A DNA stretch of 64,000 bases. Origin: Hippophae tibetana (Eukaryota > Streptophyta > Magnoliopsida > Rosales > Elaeagnaceae). The stretch spans positions 19,737,501 to 19,801,500 of the forward strand of contig CM072803.1 in the NCBI GenBank assembly GCA_037013495.1, in the 5' to 3' direction. The translations under genes were made by a program, and so were the position numbers. Under the pieces are notes generated by a model, which made no database searches, was not told where the DNA came from, and saw nothing but the letters and a program-made list of their open reading frames with translations. Below, one piece after another: positions 12,501-25,576 of this stretch (positions within the stretch are counted from its first letter, which is position 1; each line of letters starts with the position of its first letter).

Positions 12501-13125
12501 AGAATCAACCTTGGATGATGATGATGCCATTCCCAAAACTTAAATTTAAAAGCCAACACATACTATCAAAAACCACTCAACTAAGAACATCATTGGTGAT
12601 CCAAATGCAAGCATTGTAATTAGAAGAAGACATGTAAGTGAGGTAACTCATCTTTGTTATGTTTCTCAAATGAAACCAAAGAATGTTAATGATGTCTTAA
12701 AAGATGAATTTTGGATAAATGACATGCAAGATGAGTTAGCTCAATTTACTAGGAATGATGTTTAGACATTAGTACCTAGACCTAATGACAAAAATATCAT
12801 AAGAACTAAATGGGTGTTCAAAAATAAATTTGATGAACATGATATGGTAAGAAACAAACCTAGACTAGTTGTCCAAAGATATAGATAAGTTAAAGGAATT
12901 GATTTTGATAAAACATTTGCTCATGTATCTAGGTTGCAATCAATTGGGATCTTACTTGCTATTGTATGCTTTACGAAATTTAAACTTTTTCAAATTGATG
13001 TAAAGTACTTAACGAAGAAGTCTATACTGAATAACCTAACGGTTTTGTTAACCCATGATATCCCAAAAATATATATAAATTCAACAAAGTCCTTTATGGT
13101 TTAAAACAAACTCACAAATATTTTA

Positions 13126-15599
13126 TTGATAACTATATTATTGTTTTGATTATTATTATTATTATTATTAAGTGGTATTTTACAAGTATTCATATTTTTA
13201 AAAGGTACATCTTTCATAAAAAAATATTTTTATACACAAAATAATGAAAAAAAATAATCATTTTAATTTTTTCTCATCTTTTTCTTAAATTTCTATTAAT
13301 TTACATAAAATTATCTTATTTTTTCTACTAAATCTTGAATCCTAAACCTTAATCCAAAAATCCTAAATTTTAATCATAAATATTAAATATTAAATCCCAA
13401 CTTTAAACGCTAAATTTTAAACTATAAATACTAAACACTAAATATTAAATCTTAAGTTTTAAACTATAAAACTAAACAATAAATTCTAAATCATAAACAC
13501 AAAGAGAGAGAATGGGAAAGAAAGACAATGAAAAAAGAGTAATAAAAATAATAAATTTTTTTAAAGAATAAATATATTTCAAATTTTTGTTCCTATATTT
13601 TTTTTTGAATAAATAAATATTTTTTAAATAATTTAAATCCTTTAAAAATACCGCTTAAAATGAATATTAATTTTTTTTTTAATATGGACCTCTCCCGCTC
13701 TCTCGTTTAAACCAGTTATAATTTTTTTCTTTAAATCAAAATTTTCATGTTACACACCCATGTGAGTTTTCTAAGTATACATGTAACGAAAAACTTTTGA
13801 TTACACGTTCATATAAATTTTCTACCTAACTATGCAAATTTTGTTTATTTTTCCTTCCCACGTGCCTGTGCCTTTCCAAACATTAACTACATTGTGAATA
13901 AACCTATAACTAAAGTCTATATTGTTTGATTTTCTTTAAAAATAAGGCTAAACTTTTTTAAGCTTATAATTTGGTTCATTTATATTTCTTAACTTACAAA
14001 AGTTGTATTTTTGTCCCCATATTTTTTATAACGTAGTTTACTTAAATAATATTTTTGATAACAGAACGTAATTAACTAATTAATATTTATTTACTTATAA
14101 TAAATTAAATTATTTACGAGATAGTCATTTTCTTAACTACTCAGGCAGCTTGGTTTCTGGTTTAAGTTCTACCAAGTGGAGCATAAATTTTTGCTTGAAA
14201 TTGATCTCTAAGGCAAGCAAGCTATTGAGAATATTCAATTGGATGCTATCATATTTTCCGGGAGTGGACGTGAAAATTAACCTGATGAATTACATACCAT
14301 TATTTTAAACATGTAAAAAATCTAGAGTTGCTGTACTAGTTAAGAGGACGTAAATAGTGTAATTATTTAATATATATATATAATTATTTTTTAACATTTT
14401 TTTCCTATCAACATATATTAATTTTACTCATTTACCTAGTGTTATGATAGTAAAATTTATAAGTTTTCGTTTTAAAACACATATTCAAACTATACTAGAG
14501 TATCATTTAATCTAAAAAGTAGAGAGAAAAATTTCCTATATTTAGCAACTTGTGTCATTTATTTGCTCGGATTATAAAATGTATTTTTTATTCTCAACTT
14601 TGAAAAATGGATGAATTACAAATAAATTATATTATTTTAATAATTTTTTTTATTAAAATATAATGTTTTCATGCCAAGTGATTAAAACACCATAAAATAC
14701 GGACAATCATCGTGGATAAAAAAATTTAATATGAAATTATTTAAAAAATAATCAACAATAATAATATTTTATCATAAAATCATTTAATACATTTTCTTTT
14801 GTTTAAAAAATTAAAAATCAATAAAATATTTAAATAAAAATTGAGACAAACAATAAATATTTTTTAAAAATCCATATTAAGTGTCACTTTATAATTGTTA
14901 AACGATGAAGTTTTTAATTGCCTTTTAAATAATTTACATGAAAATAATAATTTAATCTAAATTATTAAAATAATATTATTTATCTTTAATCAACATCTTT
15001 CATCAAAGTTAACAAATAAAACAACACATTTTACTGAAAGATTGGCACACAGGAACTTAATCTAAAGGTACTTAGCTGATCTTTTTCTCAAAAAAAAAAA
15101 AAAACATTTACTCTTTATATGCTCACATTTTGCCCAAATATATAAAAAAATAAGACTCCAGCCGTACAGTTGTACAATGGAATAAAAAATATACATATAA
15201 GGTGAAAATAAAATTGTGATTTCAATGACACTCTTTGACGTAACGTGAAATATGCAAATAAGGAAAGTTCAAATTTGCTTCTAAAAATCCCAATTTAAAC
15301 TGAAGCAAACCTCAATACAGCTCTTTTGATTTATTACAAAGTATAAGGCTAACTAGTGGGTGTACCAAATCCTTATTATGGTTGGACTAAGATGTTTTGA
15401 TAATCTTAAGTGTTACTGTTAACTCAAAACCTAATTTGTCAATTCACAAGTTAGTTTTAATTAAAATATTCAGTTTAGTATTCCCTGTCGTCCTAAAATA
15501 TCAAGTATAAGTAACTAGCTCTCCTTTGTGCCTAAACTCAAACATTAACACTAAAGCTTCATTAGCTTGAGGCTTTAGCAAGCAAAGGAAGGTTTAAGA
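13126..15599. other. AT-rich intergenic DNA with a decayed CCTAAA-like array
   Basis: No gene seen. A (TTA)n run lies at 13148-13170. From 13320 to 13500 the sequence repeats variants of 'CCTAAAnCTTAAATC', 'AAACACTAAATATTAAATC' and similar, like a strongly decayed CCCTAAA array. The last few hundred bases before 15600 are presumably the laccase promoter and 5' UTR. I see no confident TATA box. Confidence 0.5.
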
Positions 15600-18495
15600 A
15601 TGAGTGTGAAATCAATATGTTGTTTCCTCTTACTTGCCTGTTTTATCTTCCTATCTTCTTTTGCTCACCCTGAAACCCACTACCATGAGTTTAGTGTATG
15701 TCTTCTAATTCATAATTTGCTTACTACTCATTTCACTCAAATGTAGTAGACTTAGAGTGTTTGTTTTGGCCTTTGAGACTGTAATAGTGTTTCTGATAGG
15801 AGGAAATAAAGGTTTCAAGATCAAATAAGAAAAAAATTATCAAAAATGTTTTCAAAACTTGCTGAGAGAAGCAAATTGTTCATATTTTTTTCTTTCATAA
15901 AATCACTCATATTTGAAATCACTTTTAACAAAAATACAAGAAAACGTACAATTAACCTTTAAACTTATGCTTGTTTTAATTGTATATATGAACTATAGGT
16001 TCAACAAACACCGCTAAAGAGGTTGTGCAGAACTCAAAATATAATCACAATCAATGGACAATTTCCAGGACCAACATTAGAAGTTAGAAATGGAGATTCT
16101 CTTGTGATCAAAGTGACTAATAGAGCACAATACAACGTTACCATCCACTGGTAAACACAATTCTTGTAATTACCTAATAACTGGTTTAAACTATGGGTGA
16201 TAATTGTGTCGTGTTAAACATGCTGAATTCACATGTTTTTTTAACTTCAATGTTTATATTGTTTTTTATTCCAAGTAAATATCATGATGTTTTCAATTAA
16301 CATTAAGTTCTTATGTGATTCATCTATTGATAGTAAAATTTACTATTCTCTATTTCAAACCACAAATTTAAATAAGTATTTTTTTATCTAAAAAAAACAT
16401 TAAGCTCTTATGAAATAGATAAACTCGAAAATCTTATTGACGTTATAGTATGCTTAAAAATGTTGTTCTATATCATTTTTGATGTATTTTACCATGCAAT
16501 GAAAATCTACAAGTCCATGTACCTTTTATACATAGCTATTACAACACTATTCATCATAACTCAGGTAATGTAATCAATTCTTCAAATTTTATGTTGATAA
16601 TTGATATTTGGTACTTATTTATCAGGCATGGAATAAGACAGTTGAGGAATCCATGGGCAGATGGACCAGAGTATATAACTCAATGTCCTATCAAACCAAG
16701 AGCAACTTACACATATCGTTTCACCATCATAGATCAAGAAGGGACCTTCTGGTGGCATGCTCATAGCAGATGGCTAAGGGCTACGGTTTATGGAGCTCTT
16801 ATTGTTTATCCTAAATTGGATTCTCTATACCCTTTCCCTGTGCCTAAGATGGAATTTCCCATTCTTCTTGGTAACAATTGCAAACTTTATCTTAGTTCAC
16901 AGTTGTTCTTTTTCCCCTATGATAGTATATTTTCTTCTCGTTCTCATATTACTACAATTATAACATAATGACATGAACTTATAATAAGTTTCTAATGATT
17001 GATAGGGGAATGGTTCGATAGAAACCCTCTTAATGTCATGAGACTGGCACAATTCACAGGAGCAGCACCAAATGCATCTGTCGCATTTACCATAAACGGT
17101 CAGCCTGGTGATCTCTATAGGTGCTCCAGCCAAGGTTAGCCAAAGTTCATGTCCAACAAGTTTAAAATCATTCAGATTTTGTATGCTCTACTCTACTACC
17201 AGATATTTTAGATATTGGATATCACTTTCGTTCTCCCACTTAGGAAAATTATATGTTTTTATCACATAATAATAGCATTAGGATGATCTAAATATTTTTA
17301 ATAATGCAGACACCGTAAGAGTACCTGTGAAATCAGGGGAGACAATTCTCATAAGACTCATCAACTCTGCACTAAATCAAGAACTTTTCTTCACCATTGC
17401 CAACCACAAATTGGTTGTTGTGGGTGTTGATGCTACCTACACGAAGCCTTTCACAACAAGGATTGTCATGGTAGGACCTGGCCAGACCACTGATATCCTT
17501 ATCACAGCTGATCAGCCACCTGCTTTATACTACATTGCTTCGCGTGCCTATCAGACTGCGCAAAATGCAACCTTTGATAACACCACTACCACTGCAATTC
17601 TTGAGTATAAATCTGATGGCCTTGGTTCTAAGAAAGGGCAAGGGCAATCCTCAAGACTGATCTTCCCACCTTTACCAGCGTACAATGATACAGCAACTAC
17701 AACAACATTTGCTGCTGGATTAAAGAGTCCTTCCCAGGTTGAAGTCCCAATAAAGATAGATGAGAACTTATTCTTCACAGTTGGTTTAGGACTAATCAAT
17801 TGTACAAATCCTAATAGCCCACGTTGCCAAGGGCCAAATGGAACCCGCTTGTCTGCAAGTATCAACAATGTTTCTTTTGTGCTCCCAAGGACCAATTCCC
17901 TTATGCAAGCAGCCTATCAAGGCCAGCCTGGTGTCTTCACCCTCGACTTTCCACCTGTTCCTCCATTGCAGTTCGATTATAGTGGCAATGTCCCTCGTGG
18001 TTTATGGACACCAAACCATGGAACTAAACTGTACAAGCTTAAGTACGGTTCAAGTGTACAAATTATTTTGCAGGACACAAACATTGTCACAACAGAAGAT
18101 CACCCAATGCATCTTCATGGATATCATTTCTATGTTGTTGGATCAGGTTTTGGCAACTACAACACAATAACAGACCCTGCCAAGTTCAACCTTGTTGACC
18201 CACCTCAGAGGAATACCATTGGAACACCTCCAGGTGGATGGGTAGCCGTCCGATTCGTAGCTGACAACCCTGGTAATATTCTTTATCTTATTTTCTATTG
18301 CCACAATATGCATTAAACTATGCAGCCAATTTCACATTTTGGAAATTTTCATTGTTCTTAACAGGAGTTTGGCTTTTGCACTGTCACATTGATGCACACC
18401 TTAGTACTGGTTTGGCAATGGCCTTCCTGGTTGAGAATGGAGTTGGACAATTACAGTCTGTGATACCTCCCCCAGCAGATCTGCCACAATGTTAA
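15600..18495 (+). CDS. Laccase (plant multicopper oxidase, LAC14/15-like)
   Basis: Secreted blue multicopper oxidase that oxidises phenolics (monolignols, flavonoids) while reducing O2 to water in the cell wall. Exons: 15600-15695, 15999-16150, 16626-16870, 17006-17134, 17310-18272 and 18365-18495. All phases match, giving 571 aa, the usual laccase size. A signal peptide covers about residues 1-23 (hydrophobic core [14 protein letters not shown], cleavage before HPE). Copper motifs: HWHG at 82-85 followed by [18 protein letters not shown] at 126-129, HPMHLHG at 472-478, and [12 protein letters not shown] from 534. All ten His, the type-1 Cys (535) and the axial Leu (545) are present, so it should be active. 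The NPWADGPEY variant (many plant laccases have TGWADGP) and the [13 protein letters not shown] wording suggest the LAC14/15 side of the family. That subfamily call is from memory and tentative. Confidence 0.93.
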
Positions 18496-19062
18496 AGATA
18501 ATAGCAGAGAATCAACAGAGATAAAATAAAATCATAATAGTAGCTGTAGATTTACTGCTTACATGTTTCCCACAATTTACATGTAATTGTTTGGCTTAGC
18601 TTGCGTTTCCATTCCAACTGGATTTATTTTCCAGTAGCAAGTTCAAGCTTGGCCAATGCTCCATATAAATCTTGATGTATTACAACCTTAAAGCAATTCA
18701 TAATTTATATTTTGGAACTATTGTTGTTTGTGGTATGCTGCAGGCATTTGAAAAGCAAAATACAATGTCAAAGCGCAAAACTTAGCTCCATATATTCAAA
18801 TGAACTTGTGTCAATTGGAAAATACCCTGCAAAGGGGGTTACCATTAGCCACAACCTTGAACAATCATGCATACAAGAACAAGGAAATTCCATTTCTTCT
18901 TTAATCGTATATGAGACTCTTTTTTGCTCTCTTCTAGGAGAAGGGGGGGGGGGGACATAAGCATGAAATTCCCACTCACACTTCAAATAAAACCTCTACA
19001 ATATTGTCGGAATCAAGTCACATAAATTTACAAATGTCAGTTTGCTTCAAGCCCTAAAATGA
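18496..19062. other. Convergent 3' region between laccase and SEF
   Basis: 3' UTRs of the two convergent genes. It holds a run of ten or more G near 18945-18955. No gene seen. Confidence 0.5.
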
Positions 19063-21284
19063 TCAGGCAACAAACTTCAAACAACGAGTGTCATTATGTA
19101 TGTTCTGGCAACGGCGTGCACAGAAACGCATCCCACACCTTACACATGCATAGTTGGCATAAGAACCACAAACAGTACAGAAATGGCGACGAGATGTGGA
19201 GCTTGGAGGTCCAACTGCAGCCTTCAGGTAGGTGGGAACATGAGGTGGTAAAGACTCCAGATTTGCCTGTCTTGTGGAAGAAACAATTTAGAAGAACTAT
19301 AGAGACAGATTAAAGACACGAAATTAAGCAGGCAAGTTTTTGAGTTTGAGATTCTACCTCATGTAGGAGCTCAAGGAATGTTCTTGGGGCCTTTCTGGCC
19401 TCAAGAGCTTTTGCCTGCCGTGTTTTACGCTTCATACTCTTTGAGTTCTTTTTCTGCGAGTATACTGGTTCATGGGAGTAACGATAATTCAAAAACGCAA
19501 ATAGAAGAAAGATTAATGAAAAAAAGACTACATTGACCGTGCAACCAAAACATCCAATTGAAGAGAAAGTAAGCAGAGATATAAATTTCATATGATTTTA
19601 ATCAAGTCTACTGGAAATCAGGGATCACAGAAAAATAAAATCTGAGAATAGAAGAAAAACAAAAAGAAGTCAATTTACAAAGCATAAGTAAGAATACACT
19701 TGAAGAGAAAGTAAGAAAATGGCAAAAATTCCACATCATTTTATCAACATTTGTACATCAATCTAATACAAGCAATTCAAAACATGGAATTGCTCTTCCT
19801 CACTGTTAGAGAATAATTAGTGCTATAGGATATAAGCGATGAATGTTCAGATCCCCTTCTAATGAAAGGGATTGAGTATATATAGATATGCAACCTTACA
19901 CGTATCATTAATGCATTCGATAAAGCTCTACTCGAGGTGTAGTAGAGATTATCTTGTGTAAGAGCAAGTCATGAATAGACATGACATTACATGATGTACC
20001 TAATACTTCAGGTCGCTTAAACTCGTCGCATTAATTAGGTCGTATCTACTAGGTCGCGTACTAGAAGTCGTCTACCTTGACTGGACAAACTCCATCCAAG
20101 CCGTGCTCATCATATCACATACTAGATGTTGCTTGTTCAAGGCCATATGCTTTAGGTTGCATACTTAATAGTCTACGTATTCCATGGGTACTAGATTATA
20201 CCCCTTTTGCTTGTCTCATATGGCTAAGATGATGACCAGGTTGCAAGGATATACAACTCTGTTTTACACAAAAGGGTCATTCAGGTGGCTAAGTCTACCA
20301 CAGGGATAGTACCAAACATTCACAGATACAGATAGTTCTAGCTTTTTAGAAGGGAAAAATCATTAAATAAAGTTGAGTTATACCATTAGTCATAATCTAG
20401 TTTGAGTTAGTTTTATTTCACAATATGTTTCTCTCACTTCATTTTACTGTTTACTTTCCCAATTTTAATATCTACACAACTAGCACATAATTGTGTGAAA
20501 ATTCCACACACTTGTAATGTGTTACAAGTCTCTGTGTAATTTTCACACACCTTTATAAATCTGTGTGAAAATTTTACACACCCATTTAACTTCTCTTAAT
20601 ACATTGGCATGTGAAAATTTAACTCACCCAAATTCTACATTAAAAAATTTGCTTAACTCATTTTCCTTTGTGAAATATGTTAAAATTGGAACTATATGGG
20701 GTAATTTCTATTTTTAGAAACCTAAAACCAAACATTTAATTTATTTGTGCTACAGAGAAAGACAAAGGAAGGGCCATATGAATATAGATTTTCTCCGTGC
20801 ATAGAATAGATACCATAGCCAATCTATACCTTCACTATATAATTCAGTTTAGTGTGCCAAGCATATATGCTTGAAGAAGAAGTTAGAAATAGAAGGGAAA
20901 AAAGAAAGAAAGAAAAACTAACCTTGGTCCTCATCATCAAGAGAAGCCTCATCATCATCATCATTGACTTCAACCATTTCAATACCCGCATTATCACTCT
21001 CCAAAGCTTCAAGGCGAGCAAGAGCTGCCTAAACCAACAGATTGACTATAGCTTCAATGAATAGTAACATCAACCCCAAACGGCCAAACTCATTCATGAT
21101 TTATCTAATGAAATCAACTCACATATTGGGTGTTATTTGAGATAATTTTCCAATTAATTTTTGGTATTAAAAAAAATACCTGAGTACGGTTATCACTACT
21201 CGCAAGTGCAGCTACCATCTTAGGAGCAACTTTGCGGGTTCGGCTTGACATGCGGCGTAATGGGTTTGATGTATCATCATCCAT
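19063..21284 (-). CDS. SEF: SEF/SWC6, HIT-type zinc-finger subunit of the SWR1 complex
   Basis: Nuclear subunit of the SWR1 chromatin remodeller, which deposits histone H2A.Z. In Arabidopsis, loss causes serrated leaves and early flowering. It is homologous to animal ZNHIT1. Exons in transcript order: 21284-21180, 21028-20923, 19464-19358 and 19266-19063. Lengths 105, 106, 107 and 204 nt sum to 173 codons plus stop, matching the family size (about 171 aa). N-terminal basic segment (RRMSSRTRKVAPKMVAAL), acidic stretch (VNDDDDEASLDDEDQ), KRKTRQAKALEARKAPR, then LPPHVPTYLKAAVGPPSS. The C-terminal zf-HIT domain has Cys136, 139, 147, 150, 155 and 159, His163 and Cys168. The start ATG at 21284 begins MDDDTSNPLRRM. 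Intron 2 (19465-20922) is long and contains repeat material. Confidence 0.95.
19804..20345 (-). repeat. Possible LTR remnant in SEF intron 2
   Basis: On the minus strand this segment ends ...TTCTCTAACA at 19804 and has a TATATATA-containing promoter-like stretch about 70 bp before that end, as expected for the U3/R part of an LTR. It is less AT-rich than the surrounding intron. The left end, a target duplication and a partner LTR were not found, so the call is tentative. Confidence 0.3.
20492..20552. repeat. Long imperfect hairpin in SEF intron 2
   Basis: Left arm TGTGTGAAAATTCCACACAC then TTGTAA. The right arm (TTACAAGTCTC then TGTGTAATTTTCACACA) is its near-complement, with a 4-base loop around 20518-20521. 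A third related unit, TGTGTGAAAATTTTACACAC, follows at about 20561-20580. Confidence 0.8.
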
Positions 21285-22729
21285 TTTTGCTGCAAATATG
21301 AGGCTGTATCAGAAAAGTATATAGATATAACGAAAGCTACAAAAACCCACATCAAGATTTCGAAATTCAAATTAAAAAAATCCGATATTTTTGTTCAAAT
21401 GTAGTACATAAAAGTATCGACTAATTATTTCTTTACACATTAGGCAGGAAAACAAAAGACAGGGAAATTTGTATGGAAACAAAAATATTAAAAATTAAAT
21501 AAGGAAGAACACAGTAGATCTACTTCCTCATCACCCGTGAATAGATTCGATTAGGGTTCAAGGTAGCCAAGATTCAAATTTTAGCCACTTTTCAGAAATC
21601 CAAAAAGTACCTCTTGTTCAAAAAAGAAGAAGAAGAAGACGAAGAATCGTTTAAATTAGAGAAGTTAGAGCTGAGGAGGTTCCGAAAATTGATTGAGGAA
21701 CTTGGGGTGGGGATAGCTGGAAGGAGAAGCTCGATGGCCTTGAGCTATGGTGTTTACGGACTACGGAGGCTGAGATGAGAATTCAGGAAGTTTATTTGGG
21801 CCTCCTCCGCTGGGCTTTACTGTTGGATCTAATTTCATTATGGGTCCTTTTGGGCCAAATTTAAAGTTGTGTTTATCTAAATCAGCCCATAAATTTGTCA
21901 ACGTATGTTCATAGTTTGCAAAAGCAAATAAACGAGTCTTCCATTATTAAAAAAGTATTATAATACAGCACCGATAATAGCATTATTATATATATTTATT
22001 AAAAAAAATTATATTATAAGTTATGATATAATTATAATTGATATATTAAATAATTATTGATTAAAATAATATGATATATTTTTTAATATATAATTAAATA
22101 TCATATATAGTATTAATAAATACAATTTTTCAAGGAAAAAAAAATGAAAATGAGAAGCATGTGAGATGTTTACGCTACTTAATTGTCAACGTTCAAAATT
22201 TTTCAATTAATCTCGGAAATAGAATCTTTAGAATTTTTTTTTTTGTGAAATTGTATTCAATATCCTCAAATCTTTTAACTTAAAATCGAATGAGAGTTAG
22301 TCCTACACTAGAACATCCGTACCACTTGTAAAACCGTTTAAAAGGAAAAAAAAAAAAAAGGAATAGTATTACTTATGTCATAAAATTCTCATTGGATGGA
22401 GAGTAACAGAAGCAAAGAAATATACATGGTTAAAATACTTAATTTAAAGAGGTGAGCCCAATATCACCTTTTCATTTATATTATAACAAGATTATTATTT
22501 ATACAATTACAAAAGATAATTATTAATTAAAAAAATATAATATAATTTTTCTATAACGTAAATAACTAATAAGATACAAAACTCCTATCCTGTTAATGCA
22601 AAACTTTCTACGATCACATTGAGCCCAATTTTAGAAAAGCTGAGGATATAGACAAATAGAACTATATAAATTGAGAAGTAACAAACATGTATGATGAGGT
22701 ATATATACACACAAAACCAATTATATTTG
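21285..22729. other. SEF 5' region and AT-rich intergenic DNA
   Basis: About 21285-21770 is presumably the SEF 5' UTR and promoter (purine-rich GAAGAAGAAG near 21630). The rest, to the CHX stop codon, is AT-rich and without a gene. Confidence 0.5.
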
Positions 22730-25576
22730 CTAATATATACAACATGTAATTCTTCCATCTGAGAAGAACCCAGAACACAACTTCCTTTGCTCTCTCAAAA
22801 CTTGTTGTTGTACTACTAATACAGAAGCAGTACTTCCGAAATCAAGAGAACTAACATAATCTCCAATCATTCCCAATTCATGATTCTCACTCCAATGTGA
22901 TAACCCTTCAAGAAGCTGTGGATTTATCCCATGTTTCTTTCCCACAATCCAAAGATCAAAAGTTTCCTCATTTAAAGCTCGAATTGCTGCTACTGTTTGT
23001 GATCCATCTTCAACAACTACCTCTTTGTATTCCACTCTCTCATTTCTTTCATTCTTAACCCAAAACGACGTCACAACCCCATCATCCAATTTCTTCTCCA
23101 ATTCATCATCTCCTTTACTGTTATGAGAAAGAAACCTTATAACAGTCAAACAAACATCAGGATTTTCAACCATTCTATCTGCTAAAGAAAGAGCTTCTCT
23201 AGCATCAGCTCCTCCCAAGAACAAAATAGCAAAATGATAAACATTGGTCCTAAAATAAGGAAATCCAGGCAATAAAGGAGCATGAAAATAACCCTTGTCC
23301 ACCAAAATTCCAACTGAACAAGGAGCATGAGCCAAGACATTAGAGTTGACAGATCTTATTCCTCCATGATTTTTCAAGCATTCTTTACTAAAGGGTAAGA
23401 TAACAAATGTAGCTTTTCTGCGAAGAGCAAGCTCACAAATATCTTGGTACATAGTTCTCCTTGGTGCTACACTTGTATATGAATGGATTTTGACAGCTTC
23501 ACCTCGGATTTCTTGGTATCTTTCTAGAGCATTGTAGATGGTGTCACCTGAATATTGTGGAGGAGCTTCTTGAGTCTTATGGTCGATGAAAATCGGGGTA
23601 GCTCTGCCAACAAGTTCGATTAAGCGAAGAGCATAGATTGAGAAGGGACTATTTGTACTTGCATTGGAGGCATCAACAACAGTTATTAATCCGCCAAGGC
23701 TTTCTGGGTCATGAATGCATACGACTATGTCAAGTTCTGCGCCTGGAGCAGTGTGTTGGATTGTTCTTCGCTTGTTGGCCATGTATGGTCTCGTTGGATC
23801 ATAAAGGATGCTGATCAAGGGTGAACAAACTGCTGTGAACAATGTTGTTAAGAGCACCATCAAAGTGAAACCTGGTGCCTTTACAATCTGGAAATGCATT
23901 ATTACAACAAATTTGAGCAAAAGAATGAGTTAAAAACATTATAAATTGCTTCTCTTATTTAGATGAGTATAAATATAGCTAAGAAGAGATTAATTTGAAG
24001 ATCATCACCAATAATACAAACAAAGGTGTTCTTATCCTTATAAATATCCAGAACATACATAAATAATCACCCAATTAATGAAACACTGATACACTAGTAC
24101 ATATAAATTATAATGAAGACACATTATACATACCTTTTTGTCCAACCAATGAATAAATAATATAAGCTCCACTTGACCTCTTAAGCTCAAGATGAGGCTA
24201 AGAGTGAAACTATCTCTAACTGGCATTTGAAAATAGAGAGCAGTTCCCAACATGGCAACAAATTTGGACAAATAACCAGTCAATGCCATAGCAAACAGAG
24301 GCATCAATTTGGACCATCCATCAGAAGTCATTGCAGGAACATCTGTAAGAAGCCCAACAGTAGCATATGAAAATGGCAACAGAATTTCGGAGACAAGCAT
24401 ATCACTCTTCTCCACAAGTGTTGAACCCAATGGAGGTCCATCAGGAATAATCAATCCCAACCATAATGGTCCATTACAAATGGCTACTCCAAAGAAGTCA
24501 GTTAGAAAACCTAAAGCCAATACAGCCAAGAAAATCCAAACAATAAAGTTTTGTTTAACTGGTTTCCCTTCTGGTGTTTTCTCAGCAATCCATTCCATTC
24601 CTCTTCTAACAACCACAGCTACAAAAGTCACCAAGCATGTAGAAGAAATCAGATACCAAAGTGCATTCCTAGGGTTATTTTCCCCTTGTAAACTTGCTTC
24701 AAAAGCAACAACAACATTAATCGCAATTGCATCACCAATTATAGCAGTAGACAAAGCCATTTTTCCAACCTCAGAGCTTAATAGATTCAACTCTTGTAAA
24801 ACAGGGTGAAGAACAGGAAATGATGTTATAGCTAAAGCTGAAGAAATTGCACCGATTGAGGTAAATTTTGCAAGATCTTTATCCATCGATTCGCGAAAGA
24901 AAAATCCAACCCCTGTTACAGCTATTAATGGAACAACAAATCCCATAAAACTAATGTACAACTCTTTCTTTCCAGATTTTTTAACCAAACCCAAATCCAT
25001 TTTCACTCCAGCCACAAAAAGAAAGTACATGAAACCTATTAACCCAACATTTTTTATCACAAAATAAGCGTTTTCTGGGTACATAAACGTACTAAACTCC
25101 TTGTTACGACCCAAAACACTTGGTCCAATAATTATACCACCCTAACATTAATTAACAACATAAAGCATATCAATAATTAAATATTAAGAACCCAATATAA
25201 AAAAATGATAAAGATTATAAAAAAAAAAAAAACTTACAAGTATCTCGGAGATGATTCGAGGTTGTTTGAGAGGCTTGAGACAATAGCGAACTAAGCGAGA
25301 TATAATAACAACTACGCTAACTTCTAACAAGAAAATGGGGAAACAGAACTTTGAAGATTTGATATCGCTATAGAAAACACTAAATTGATTATTATCATAA
25401 GGAGGACCACACGACATTGAAGTTCCAGAATAGAGAGTGGTAAAAGCATTTTCGGCCTTAACGACGCCATAAGCTTCCAAAGGAGACTGAAAGCCATACT
25501 GTTGATCTGAATAATTTGGTTGCCTCCCAAAGGATGAGGCATGTGAGGGATTGTAGATTGAAAATGCCCCAACCAT
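22730..25576 (-). CDS. Cation/H+ antiporter, CHX family (CHX15-like)
   Basis: CPA2-type monovalent cation/proton exchanger of plant endomembranes or plasma membrane, linked to K+ and pH homeostasis and often pollen-expressed. Exons in transcript order: 25576-25238, 25141-24134 and 23887-22730, of 339, 1008 and 1158 nt, together 834 aa, the normal CHX size. I chose ATG 25576 (MVGAFSIYNPSH). The frame is open 9 nt upstream but only to a TTG. The N-terminal half (about residues 60-450) is a multi-span Na_H_Exchanger domain with QPRIISEIL, GGIIIGPSVLG, GDAIAINVVV (conserved membrane Asp) and LSLRGQVELI. The C-terminal half is the soluble Usp-like regulatory part of CHX proteins, with VVCIHDPESLGGLI and NVLAHAPCSVGILVDKG. 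The 'GLLTD' in the transport core differs from the GLKT-type motif I recall for CHX17. I am not sure how conserved that Lys is in this clade. The CHX15-like call is from general resemblance. Confidence 0.92.

Larger units (their letters stand above)
8345..13125 (+). mobile_element. Decayed Ty1/copia element, Sirevirus-like, lacking a 3' end
   Basis: Layout on the plus strand: 5' LTR (about 8345-9513), primer-binding site (9515-9529), gag, protease, integrase and RT fragments, then an abrupt end inside RT. Gag remnants occur at 9590-10195, including FEFYAKLCDISNISSNIREK and IEELVDPFQTL. A degenerate CCHC knuckle is at about 10935-10990. Protease and pre-integrase remnants are at 11190-11400 (YEEYNEETVTFGDGNKF and LDDVLYVDGLKVNLISIGQF). 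Integrase pieces are at 11690-12120 (RIDHGKEFENLGYAKFC, QQNGIDERNNR). RT pieces are at 12760-13120 (RTKWVFKNKFDEHDM, FQIDVK). Stops and frameshifts break every domain. The gag and protease wording and the long LTR are like the Sirevirus (SIRE1/Maximus) lineage. No 3' LTR follows 13125. Confidence 0.75.

Noticed and set aside
6271..14163. Shared motif CTTAGGCAGTTTGGTTTCTG / CTCAGGCAGCTTGGTTTCTG at 6278 and 14142
   Set aside because: The similarity is limited to about 25 bases and the flanks do not align, so I could not support a pair of LTRs or one element spanning both.
17551..17895. 114-codon minus-strand open frame
   Set aside because: Antisense shadow of laccase exon 5.
24309..24809. 166-codon open frame on the plus strand
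   Set aside because: It lies exactly antisense to the CHX membrane-domain exon and has no recognisable domain; it is a shadow of the real gene.
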